A stretch of 39,429 nt of DNA. Origin: Aureococcus anophagefferens. Lineage: Eukaryota > Sar > Pelagophyceae > Pelagomonadales > Pelagomonadaceae. Each line of letters starts with the position of its first letter. Position 1 is the stretch's first letter. The DNA is taken from the NCBI RefSeq assembly GCF_000186865.1, contig NW_008705564.1, forward strand, positions 2,594,952-2,634,380, given 5' to 3'. The translations under genes and the position numbers were made by a program. Under the pieces are notes generated by a model. It was given only the letters and a program-made list of their open reading frames with translations. It made no database searches and had not been told where the DNA came from. Below are positions 28,001 through 38,255 of the stretch, piece after piece.

Positions 28001-31000
28001 TGTCGATCGTCGCCGTCTTGCCCGTGCCCGCGGTGCCGACGAGCATGACGTTGTGCGCGCCCCGCGCGAGCACGTCGATGAGGTACTTCGTGCGCTTCGA
28101 GTCCACGGTCTCCACGTTGAGCGCCATGAAGGGCGTCTCGCCCGGGCCCGTGCCGATGGGCTCCGGCGCGTACTTTTCGAGCGAGTCGCGCCAGTGGAGG
28201 TGCGAGTCCGTCGCGGGGTCGAAGTAATAATCAAAAACGTCGCCCTCCTTGGGGTAGCGCACGGCGGGGAACTGGGCCAGGAACTCGTCGCTGAACCGCT
28301 TCCGGAAGTCCGTCTGCTTGTCGATGACCATCGCGCCCCCGAACGCCCAGACGTGGCAAAAGACGAAGACGGCCTCCATCTTCTCCGGCGTCAGCTCGCC
28401 GGCGGCGACGGCGTCGAGCTGGGCCTCTAATAAGTACACGAGCGTGTTCACCTTGTTCATGAGGCGGATGGGCGTGCATTCTTTAAAGCCCTTGCGCGTC
28501 ATCGCGATGGTCGCGTCGACGTACTTGTCGAAGAAGCCCTGGAGGTTCTGGGCGTCGAGCTGGGGGAAGCCCGCCTTCTCCTTGCGCGCGAGCCAGGTCT
28601 CGACGAAGGGCCGCCAGCCGATGTCGGTCTCGTTGACGTACAAGATGCCCGCGCGCGACACCGTCGCGGGCGTCGCGTTCTTGAGCGAGTTGATCTCGAA
28701 GACCATGCGCATGGCGTCGGAGAGGGGCACGCGCTCGTTGGAGACCAAGGTGAGCACCTTGTTGTCGTCCATGACCGTGTTCATGGACTCGATCCAGACC
28801 GCGTCGATGTCGCCGTCGAGCACGACCCACTTGTAGGTCTGGTAGTCGTAGAAGCCCTGGTCCTGGAAGTTCTTGGCCATGCCGCGCATGATGATGGACA
28901 GCACGCCGTCCTTCCAGTCCTTCGATAGCGTCATGTAGCCGTAGAGCTCGTCGCCGGACACGGCCTTCGGGTTCACGGCCTCGTAGACGCACGTCTTCTT
29001 GGGCTTCTCCAGATTGTGCGTGCCCATGAGCGTCTTCCAGATCGTCGTCTTGCCGCAGCCCGCGGGGCCCAGGAGCATGACGGAGTGGCGCACGTCGAGC
29101 AGCTCCTGGAACTGGCACGTCTTCAGGATGAAGACGTCGTCCGCCTGGAGCCCCGCGGCCGCGGCGACCGTGTTGATCTTCACCTTGAGCGTCTCGTCGA
29201 CCTTGACGGGCACCTCGAGGCCCATGAACAGGTCGGCGATTAACCGTAAAAAGATGGGCGTGTCGAGCGCGGGGATCTTGGGCGTGTTGAAGTCGCGGAG
29301 CGCGCGCATCAGGATCTGGCCCTCGTCGAGGTGGGGCTCGCCGCGCTTCAGCTTGCCCGCCACCCGGAGCACGGACTTGACGGCCCGCAGGCCCCAGTCG
29401 TAGTGGGCCTGCTTCGATAATAGCTCGCCGGAGAGCGCGTAGAGCGTGACGAACTTGATCGCGAGCGTCTGCGCGGACTGGAAGCCCTCGGACATGAGCA
29501 TGTTCTCGCAGATAGGTTTCAAATCGGGCCGGATCATGGCGCAGGAGCGGAACAGCGCCTTCAAGTTCTCGGGCAGCTCCGTGCGGCCCGCGTAGCCCGG
29601 GTTCATCGTGATGTAGAAGCCGCACGTCGGGATCAAATCGATGATCGTGCCGAAGAAGTCGAACTTGCCGACCTTCTGGGGCGGCGTGCCCGCGGCTAAA
29701 TTCTGGTACTCGGCGTCGCGGCGGCTCGGCACGGCGAACTTGACGATGGCGTCCTGGACGGTTTTCACCTGCGTCGCGACGACGGACAGCACCTCGATGG
29801 AGATGCGGTTGAACTCGTCGAAGCAGCCCCAGGCGCCCGTCTGGGCTAAACCCCGGAAGATGTCGGCCATGGACTGGTAGTTCATCTGGTCGCTGCAGTT
29901 GAAGACGTAGCAGGGCAGCGCGAGCGCGCGCGCGAGATCCTTCGTCGTCTCCGTCTTGCCCGTGCCCGCGGGCCCCGCGGGCGCGCCGCCGAGGAAGAGG
30001 CGCAGGCCCATGGTCAGCGTGATGTAGCAGCGGTCCGTCAATGCGGTAATCACCAAGCGCCCGACGTTGCCCGTCCACTCGTAGAAGTACTTCGTCCGGA
30101 AGTCGCAGATCTTGATGTTCACGTCCATGACGTCGTGCTCCCAGTAGAAGCGCAGCTGCTGCTGCCACAGGAACGCCGACGGGCCCTCCGTCTTCGTGTC
30201 GATGAGCGACTGGAGCACGTCGCGGCCGTGCACGTCCATGGTGATGAGCGTGATCGTCTTGCACCGCTCCTCGCCCGTGAGCTCGCCCAGCACCAGCAAA
30301 ATGAGCTTCGAGAGGCGGTCCTTGACGTTCTGGGAGACGATCTTCACGGCGTCCTCCTTGCCCGCCTCCAATTCCTCCAAGCTCTGCTCCGTCTCCTCCG
30401 TCCAGTAGATGAGGCTCCCCGTCAACACGACCTGCGCCGGGTACTTGAAGCACCACTTGTGCCGCGGCAGGTTCGGGTCCACGTCCCAGTTGACGCCGTC
30501 CTCGATGCCCCGCAGGAGCTGGTTCCGCAACGTGAGCTGCATGGCCGCCGTGAGCTTGTTGAGGTAGACCTCGACCTCGCCCTCCATGGAGAACTCCTCG
30601 TGCATCTTGATCTGCTCCCGGTCCTTGGCGATCATGACGTTCGCCTTGGACGAGCTCTCCGTGCCGTCCTCGTTCTTGACGAAGAGCAGGTTCGCCAGGG
30701 CGTCGTAGCAGTCGCCGAGGTAGGGCATGATCTTCCGCGGGTTCGTGCCGTTCGCGAGCATGTCGAGCAGCGCGACCGCGGACACGAAATAAAACCGGGG
30801 AAAGATGGCCTTCTTGACGTCCAAATATTCGTTGAGCGACTTCTGGCACTTGTCGAGGCCCTTCTTCATGGCGGAGAGCGACGCCTCGCGGCCGTCGACG
30901 GTGCACGCCTGGATGACGTTCGGCTCCGTGACGGCCTCCTTCATCATCTCCTTGAACTCCGCGTCGATGCCCTCGAAGACCTTGGTCACGTCCGCGAGGG

Positions 31001-34000
31001 AGCTGCGGATGTCCGCGCTGCTGAGGAAGATGGACTCGAGCGACGCCCAGGACCGGCTCACGGACTCCCAGACCTTGATTGTCACCTACCAAGCACATCG
31101 GTGACCATTGTTCGTCGTTTTCGCGAGCGCGTCGCCCCAAAAGGCCGCGCGCGCGGCCGCGTAGGCCTCGCCGTCCTCCGCGCGCGCCGCGACGCGCGCC
31201 GTGCCGCCGCCGGCGTCCCGCGACGCGACGCGCGCCGCGGCCCCGCCGTCGGCGTCCCGCGACGCGACGCGCGCCACGGCCCCGCCGTCGGCGTCCCGCG
31301 GGGGTAGCCGGCCTCGGACCGTCTCCCGGCGACGGCCGGCGCGCCAGGCGACTGGCTTGCCGGCCGGAGCGTCGCCGGGACGACGTCGGTCATGAGGCCG
31401 ACGCGACGCGGCCCCGCCGGCCTCCGCCGCGGCGACGCGCCCGGGCCGCCGCCGCGGGCCGACGGCCCACCCGAAATCTCTCGAAATCGTCACAGCCGAG
31501 GGACGCTGATCGTCACCTGCACGTTCGACAGCTTCACCTGCCAGTCCTCGACGCCCGCGCGGAAGAACTCGACGAACTTGCCCATGCCCAGCATGGTCTG
31601 GAGCTCGAGCCTGTGTCGAATTCAAATCTTCAACCCGACTTCAATGTGAGCGTACTCGGTCAAATCGAAGTCGATTCGGCTGATTTTTGGACGAATCGAT
31701 TGCTCTCGTTGAGTTCTCGAAGCAAAGCCGAAGAGCTTGTGTCGAACCTTTCGAACTAGAGAATTCTGAAGTTTGGTCAGGACCACCCAGACCAGTGGTT
31801 GAATTCGGCACAGAGCATACATATGAGCGTCCAAAGCCTCGATGACCTCCTCGCTGAGCTTGATGATGGACATCTCCGTGTCCTTGTGCTTCACGTACCT
31901 GTGGCGGGAGCGAGGGTGAGACGGCGTCGTCGTCCACTCATCTCGGCTGCCGATCATATCGCCCCGACGGCGACGACGCGGCCCGGCGAGGCCGTGGCCC
32001 GGCGACGACGCGGCCCGGCGACGACGCGGCCCGGCGAGGCCGGCGAGGCCGTGGCCCGGCGACGACGCGGCCCGGCGAGGCCGTGGCCCGGCGGGGTAAT
32101 AGCCCGCCGAGGCCGTGGCCCGGCGAGCCCGTCGAGCCGTCGCCGTCGCCGCGCGGCGAGCGGGCGAATCTTGGACCGCGGGGTTTTCTCGGAGCAGCCC
32201 CGAAGGGCGAGCCCGAAGGAGTGCCGAAGCAGTACCCTCTAGCTGCAAGACTCGGAGGTTTCCAAACGCCCGTGGCCTTCAGTCGCCGCGCCCGCCGCTC
32301 GGCGGACGTAGCCCGCCGAGCCATGGCCCGTCGCGCCCCGGCCCGCCGAGCCTCGCGCCCCGGTCCGTCGAGCCATAGCCGTGGCCGTGCGGCGAGCGGG
32401 CGAATCTCGGAGCGCGGGGCTTCTCGGGGCCGAGCCCCGAAGGGCCGGCCTCGGAGGATCCAAAACGCCCCCGCCCGGGGCGGCCACGCCCGGAGCGCCC
32501 TCTCGTCCGGAGCGCGGCGCCCCCTCGAGGCGTTCCGGAAAAAATACGCCCCGACACATTGAAGTGCCGTAGAATCACCCGTCGTCGGCCCCGCCCGGCT
32601 TGCTCGAGTTCAAAGACGGCCCAGGCGCCGGAAATATCGCCGAGCTTCTTCTCGATCTTCTTTTCCTTTTGCGCCGTCTCGACGACTTCCTGCACTTCCT
32701 CGACATGTAAATGCAGGTTGAGCTTCATCATGTCGTGCCTGCGCGGGCGCGTTTGTCAAAGGTTCGTAGGCTCGTCCGGACGCGGCTACGTACAATTTAA
32801 AGTCGTCTTGCGTCGGATCCACCTTGGCCACGCCGCAGACCTTGGCCAGGGAAGCCCAGTGGCGCATCGCGAGCGCGTCCGAGTGGAGGTCGTTCACGAG
32901 CGGCAAGACGATTTGCATGTTCTTGATCGCGTCCTCGATATCGCGATACACCTGCCACTGCTTGATGATCGGATCCACGTTGCCCGACGACCGCAGCGAC
33001 TTGAGCAAAACCTTGTTTTGCATTTCCAACTTATCCGTGTCCACCTCAGCCCAGGCCGCCTTCTTCCACCTGCGCGCGAGACGGGTTGAGTTTCGGGTAT
33101 CGACGCGTTTCGGGAGAGACGGTTCCGATCGTCGGCGGCGTGGCAGCTCGCCGCCGGAGGCGGCCGTCGTCGGCGGCGGGCGCCGGCGACGCCGCCGTCC
33201 TTGGACGGCGGCAGGTGGTGTCGGCGCCCCTCGTGGCCAGCGAGGAGGCGGCCATCTCCGACACCGCGGCGCGGCGCCAGAGGGCGGACGGCGCCGGCGG
33301 GCGGGCGTCGCCGGCCCGGACGGCGCCACCGCCGGAGAGAGCAGACCGTGCCGCGCTGCCGCGCCCGGGCGTCCTCGTCCGACACCGCGGCGCCGAAGCA
33401 CGGCTCCGGCGGGCGGGCGTCGTCGGCCCGGACCGCGCCGCCGCCGGAGAGCGCAGGCCGTGCCGCCGCCGAATAAATCCGTCGATCGAAACTCTCAAAA
33501 TGCACTCGTGTCGAAGTACGTCGGGACGCGGGAGCGCGTGCCCGGTGTACGAGAACTGCACCATAGCTTTGAAATCCCAGAGCGCGCGCCTGCGGGGGGG
33601 GGCGAGCGCGTGAGCGACATTGCCGGCGCCCGAATTCGCCCGCCGAACCGAAGCGAAATATCCGGGGGTCGCGGCCACGCGAAACTTTCGCGCGCGCGCA
33701 TGGCGATGATCCGGGGCGCCCGCCCCGCGATGGCGGCGGCGCGTGGGGAGCGCGCGCCGGGGTCTCTGCGCGTGCCGATGGACGCGGGCGCGCGCAGGAG
33801 CTTGAGCTCGGACAGCGTCGTCGGCAATTCCGGGTATTTTGAAACGTTCAATTCGAAGAGCTCCTGCGATTGGGGCGCGCGCGCGTGACGGGAGGCAGGG
33901 CCGGCGGGGCGCGCGCGACGGGAGGCGGGGCCGGCGGGGCGCGCGCGACGGGAGGCGGGGCCGGCGGGGGGCGCGCACCTCCTGCGCGTTGAACTCCTTC

Positions 34001-37000
34001 GCGGACTGCTCGAACTCGGACAGGCGCTTCGCGTAGACGTCCATCATCGCGTAGGCCTCCTCGGCGAAGCCCTGGTGCGCGAAGGGCGCGTTGGCGCGGA
34101 AGTCGCCGCGGAAGTCGCGCATCTCCGTGTAGAAGAGCTCGAGCTCCTCCTTGAGCGCGGCCTCGGCCTTCATCTTGATCGGCGCGATCTCGTCCTTCTT
34201 CGCGTATTTGATCTTCACGATGGCCTCCCAGTTGATGGGCGCCTCCTCGAGGTAGTCGAGCACGGCCTTGGACGCCGACGTGTCGGGCGTGTGCTCCGGG
34301 TTGTACGCGTCGCCCTCCAAAATCTCCGCGCGCCGCCGCAGCTCGACGACGGAGGGGATCACCTCGTTCGTGATGTCGCACGCGTGGTGCTTCAGCAGCG
34401 TGCAGAGCTCGCGCAGCGGGTCGAACATCTCCATGGTCACGACCTCGGCCTTGCCCACCTCCAGGATGTCCTTCATGACCTTGCGCAGGTTCTGCTTGCC
34501 GAGGTCGCCGTCGTCCACGGGCAGGTCCAGGCCGACCTTCACCTGCTCCATGAACCCGTCGAAGCGGTCCAGCGTCGAGATCAGGTGGTCCCGCAGGTAC
34601 TGCGTGTGGAGCTCCTTCCACATGACCGCGAGCTCCAGCAGCGACGTCTTGATCGGCGCCGTGTTCACGCGGAGCCAGCCGACGTCCGCGGGGCTCTTCG
34701 TCCGCTTCACGCGCTCGGCCACGTCCAAATATTTCGTGATGGCCTCGTCGTATTTTTTGAGATCTAAATAGGTCGCGTGCTCCTTCTCGATGATCGCGCC
34801 CTCGGTGAACTCCTTGAAAAAGACGTCGCGGTCCGTGTCCCAGAGGAACGACAGCTCGTTGAACTGCTCCCGGAGCTCCATGAGCATGTCCTCGTTGCGC
34901 CGCTGCGTCTCCTCGATGACGGCCATGAGCAAACACACGTCCGCGTCCGTGTGCATCTCGCGCATGTACGTGCCGTCCGTGTCCAACCGCTTGAAGAGCG
35001 TCGCGACGTGGAAGAAGGAGCCGACCCAGGCGTTGGCGACGTCGCGCATGCCCTTGCCGTTGGCGCTGCCGATGACGGGGTCGAACTTGGGCGCCTTGTC
35101 GACGAGGTCGAGCTTGATCTCGAGCATGGGCAGCTGCGCGCCCGCCTGCTCCGCGATCGTCACGGGGTCGATCTGGTCCAGGAAGTACTCCAACGACACC
35201 GTGATCACGGACGCCAGGCCGTCGACGACGATGTTGTTCACGAAGTCGATGTAGGCGCGCCAGTCCAGCGACGCGTTCGACACGCGGAGCACCTTGTTCG
35301 TGTCCTTGAGCATGCGCTCGATCTCCTTGCCGCCCTCCTTGATTTCGCCGTAGCGCGTGGCCTTGGACTGCTTGAAGACGCGCTCGAAGTATTCCAGTTC
35401 CTGGGGCTTGGCCTTGCGGTCCATCAGGGGCTTGGCGGACCACTTCTCCATGATGGTCTGCACCTTTTCCAGGTTGGCCTTCATCGTGCACGTGATCTCG
35501 TCGACGGTTTCCACGGCCAAGATGGCCTCGTCGATGAACTCGCGCCGCTTGGCGATCTCGGGCTCTAGACCCCCCGTCTCCCAGTTGAGCTGGGACAGGC
35601 CGGCCTCGATGGCCTTGTCGAAGCGGTCGAGGTAGGGCTGGAGCAGCGGCTTCTCGACGGGCAGGAGCCGCGCCAAATCCGTGTTGTGCTTGCTCACGAC
35701 CATGTCGAGCTGGGCCGTCCACGTGCGGAAGGTCTCGACCTGCTGGTAGATGTGGAGCGCGCTGTCCGGCACGGCGAGACCCAACAGCAGAAAGTATTTC
35801 ACCTCCCGGAGCAGCCGCACGAGCGCGGGGTCGAAGTTCACCGACAAAAAGTGCGTGTCCGGCGAGCGCACGATGAGGGGCAGCCGGAGCTTCGCCTGGG
35901 ACGACGCCTCGACGTCGCGGCCCCACTCCTCGATCTTCTGGTTCTCGTACTCCTCGAGCGACGCCTTGATCGTCGAGTAGACCTTCGTGACCTCCTTCGC
36001 CTCCTCGCGCTCGAGGATCGACTTGTCGAGCTGCATGAGCTTCTCCATGGGGATGCGGATGCGCTCCAGCAGGCCCCGGCACCAGGTCAGCGACCCGGAG
36101 ATGGGCGGCAGGTTCGAGCTGATCGGCGGCGCGTCGCGGTAGTGCAAAAATAGTTCCTGGACCGTCTTCAGGTCGACGCCGTAGGACTGCACCAGGGACA
36201 CGTACTTCTTCTCGAGCTCGTCCTGGATGATGGGCCGTTCCAGCAAACCCTCGAAGCTATCGAAGAGTTTGAAGCGGCCGTAGACCGTCGCGCAGTCGTC
36301 GAACGCGAGCGACACGACGGCGCCGAGCCGCCGCTCGAGCTCCTTGATGGCGCAGCGGAAATTATAAAAGTCGTCGTCGAACTTCTTCGCGGACACGTCC
36401 ATGATGTCGTAGGGCACGGCCTTGAACTTCTCCACCGCGGACATGAAGTCCCGGTGGATCTGCTGCACGGACGACGTCAGCGTCTTGCCCTTCGTGCCGC
36501 CGACCTCGATTTTTGAGAGTTTCGAGAACTGGACGATGGTCTGCGTCAGATCCAAAATGTCGTGGCACCGCTCTAAAAAGCTGTCCAGGCGCATGAAGAG
36601 CGCGTTGTTCTGGATGCGCCACTGGTTCGCCGGGCACTCCGCGTCGGCCGTCTTCCGGTACTCCTTGTACGTGCTCTTGAAGGCGCCGCAGACGTGGAGC
36701 GTCGTCTTGAGCTCGTCGACGGCGAGCTGGGCCTCCTCGGCCTCGATGCGCTGGAAGATCTGCTCGCCGGAGACGTACTTGCAGGCCTGGTTGATCAGAC
36801 TGTTGCAGATCTCGCGCATGAGCACGACGAGGCGCGCGGGCGTGTTGTAGTGCTTCGAGTTCTTCCAGATGAGCAAGATGATGTGGAGCATGGGCTTGAA
36901 GAGCTCCTGCAAACCCGGGAAGTCGTCCTCGCTGTTGAGGCGGCCGAACCAGAACTCGAGCGTCCTCAAGTACTTCATGTTGTCGTTCGATTCCAAACGC

Positions 37001-37973
37001 GCGGTGTAGACCTCCTTGCAGAGCCGCGAGAACGTCGTGCAGTACGTCGACTTCGCTAAATCCAACGCCCGGAGCACGCGCCGGATCCGCTGGGACTGGA
37101 GCTGGTCGAAGATGGAATTCAGGTTGTTCGCCTTGTGCTTCCAGAACTCGATCTCGACGTCCGGCGTCGGATCCTTGCCCTGCTTGAGCTGGCTCTCCGG
37201 GTCCTGCTTGAGCACGGACTTGATCTGCTTCGTCCACGTGATCACGGCGCCCTCCAGCAGCGAAATCCGGTTCTTCACGTTCGAGTTCGACTGCTCGTCC
37301 GGGGGCATGGGCAGCCGCGTCTCGCCCTTGATGTGGCCGCAGAGGATCGTCGTCGACGACAAAAACGCGACGAAGCGGTCCATGATCTCGCGCGTCGCGA
37401 CCTCGCCCCACTTGAGCTGGTTCCCCGGGTTCGACAGCACGGGCAGGAAGACCTCGCTCGAGATTAGTTCCAGGTGCTCGAAGGGCGAGTTGCCCTGCAC
37501 CTCCATCGTGAGGAGCGCCTCGTTCGCCGCGTCCTTCTGGCCGACGACGCACGCCTTGGCCTTGAGGAAGACCATGGACTTGCCCTTGGTGCTGAACTTG
37601 CTCGGGAAGCCGCTCTCGATCTTGCAGTTCGGCGACAGCACGAAGCACATCGCGTGCTCGTCGTCGAAGAACGTCTCGAGGCCTGCGACCGGACGGCGTC
37701 GCGCGCGATTTCGTCCGCGTCCCCCCCCCCCGGCGTCGTTCGTCCGGCGACCGCCGTCGTGTTCGCCGCTCGCGTCCGTCCGTCGGGCGTCGGCGCGCGC
37801 GCGCCCCGGGCCCCCGGCGTGTCGGGGAAAAAAATCGCCAGCGCCGCGGCCGCGCGCGTCATGTTGTCCTCGGTGAGGAAGCTCTTCATGAACTTCCCGC
37901 GCTCGACGCCGAAGGAGCACGTCGCGTGCGTGACGACATAGGCGACCCGCGGGTCCTCTTCCTTGAGAGGCAT
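22012..37973 (-). CDS. Axonemal outer-arm dynein heavy chain, beta type
   Basis: The motor subunit of the outer dynein arm, which slides axonemal microtubules in flagella. Exons: 37973-37856, 37682-33979, 33863-33796, 33589-33542, 33069-32794, 32738-32604, 31898-31821, 31610-31517, 31085 to about 26793, then about 26790-22012; roughly 4,500 residues. The tail domain opens with MPLKEEDPRVAYVV and LETFFDDEHAMCFVL. P-loops: AAA1 GPAGTGKT (about 29955-29978), AAA2 GPAGCGKT (about 29050-29072), AAA3 GTAGTGKT (about 28020-28045), AAA4 GVGGSGKQ (about 26970-26990). A coiled-coil stalk with microtubule-binding region, LPEDRISIENGAI in AAA5 and a full C-terminal domain (REGAYIGGL, CPVYKTEQRGPT) follow. 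Similarity to DNAH9/11/17 and algal beta chains sets the class. Several introns have GC donors. At about 26790 some 34 expected residues are missing and the frame changes. Confidence 0.93.
26780..26800 (-). other. Frame break in dynein AAA4 region
   Basis: Upstream the protein reads VFLLTDTQIV; downstream, in another frame, SLRNEMKANAP. Dynein heavy chains have about 34 residues between these segments (the FL..IN.LL..G.IP.L helix). Only two bases (AC) separate the end of GTC from the next in-frame TCG, so no intron can hold the missing part. Confidence 0.8.
31086..31516 (-). other. Dynein intron with target-duplication-like borders (431 nt)
   Basis: The donor starts GTGACGAT and the exon after the acceptor starts GTGACAAT, a 7/8 match. 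The first 15 bases on each side match at 12 positions. The ends of the intron show weak inverted similarity (TCGGCTGTGACGAT against ATCGGTGACCAT). Joining gives LSNVQVTIKVWESV, the expected dynein sequence. It is consistent with an old introner-like gain. Confidence 0.6.
31212..31300. repeat. 39-bp minisatellite in dynein intron
   Basis: GGCGTCCCGCG recurs at 31212, 31251 and 31290 with nearly identical 39-bp units, about 2.3 copies. Confidence 0.85.
31611..31813. mobile_element. Family-1 introner with internally inverted core, 203 nt
   Basis: Ends CTGTGTCGAATTCAA and the complement of CTGTGCCGAATTCAA. The outer thirds read as in the copy at 19425, but about 31655-31754 is the reverse complement of the corresponding segment. 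Length is still 203 nt. The flanking 8-mers do not match. On the gene's strand the intron is 31611-31820, donor GTATGC, acceptor CACAG; the joined protein reads EALDAHMLELQTMLG. Confidence 0.9.
31979..32115. repeat. 16-bp GC-rich minisatellite in dynein intron
   Basis: Units GCCCGGCGACGACGCG and GCCCGGCGAGGCCGTG alternate about eight times, with a few partial units. Confidence 0.85.
32118..32450. repeat. Direct duplication of about 90 bp in dynein intron
   Basis: The segment around GCGGCGAGCGGGCGAATCT, followed by GCGGGG and CCCCGAAGGGC, occurs at about 32130-32215 and again at about 32365-32445. The copies are roughly 80% alike by eye. Confidence 0.75.
33070..33541 (-). other. Dynein intron of 472 nt with internal direct repeat
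   Basis: The acceptor is CGCAG before TGGAAGAAGGCG. The favoured donor is GC at 33541, giving WDFKAMVQFSYTG-WKKAAW, which has the family's spacing between tryptophans; a GT donor at about 33551 would also keep frame but lose three residues. Inside, CGACACCGCGGCG begins two copies of a block of about 90 bp at 33259 and 33380. Confidence 0.55.
33590..33795 (-). other. Introner-like dynein intron with 8-bp duplication (206 nt)
   Basis: GCGCGCGC stands at the donor (33795-33788) and directly after the acceptor (33589-33582). The insert is 198 nt, close to the introner size. The donor is GC and the acceptor CCGCAG. The join LKLLRALWDFKAM fits dynein. The terminal repeats are weak, and the duplicated word is low complexity. 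Confidence 0.55.
33876..33975. repeat. 30-bp minisatellite filling a dynein intron
   Basis: CCGGCGGGGCGCGCGCGACGG-type units recur with a 30-bp period (33901, 33931, 33961, and a partial unit from about 33876). They make up most of the 115-nt intron 33864-33978 (GT donor, CGCAG acceptor). Confidence 0.85.
37683..37855 (-). other. First dynein intron, GC-AG, 173 nt
   Basis: The only join that keeps frame and the first exon is GC at 37855 to CGCAG at 37683, giving EDNMTR-LETFFDDEH. No duplication or inverted ends were seen. A C-run and an A-run lie inside. Confidence 0.6.
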
Positions 37974-38255
37974 GGCCCCGGGGCGCGACGCGGCCTCTCT
38001 GGCTGGGACCAGGCGCGCGTTGCTCCCCACAAGGTCGGGCTGCCAGCTAAAGTCGTTGTGCAGAAAGACATGTGGATTTTGTCTGCAAGGAATGTGATGT
38101 TTCCCCTGACCGCGGCGCCCGGGAGACTTCCCGGGAGCGCTCTCAGGAGTGGCCGCGGCGTGGGGGAGCGGCTCCGCACGCGCCGCGACGACAGCGACGA
38201 GGACAGCGCGCCTTTATGCTTGGCCCTCGGCGGTCTTTGAACGGCATGTGTGGTT

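Larger units (their letters stand above)
31899..32603 (-). mobile_element. Expanded family-2-like introner forming a 705-nt dynein intron
   Basis: The left end CTGTGGCGGGAGCGAGGGTG resembles the end of the copy at 19762. The right end, read on the gene's strand (CCGGGCGGGGCCGACGACGGGTGATTCTACGGC...), resembles the start of the copy at 17890. The interior has been replaced or swollen by minisatellite and duplicated blocks. The donor is GCAAGC and the acceptor CCACAG; the join FELE-YVKHKDTEM fits dynein. No clear target duplication remains. Confidence 0.65.

Noticed and set aside
31977..32120. Minisatellite reading as a Pro/Arg repeat protein
   Set aside because: It lies inside a dynein intron bounded by homology-supported exons.
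33090..33480. Open frames in the dynein intron as a separate small gene
   Set aside because: Composed of two copies of a GC-rich repeat with no conserved motif.
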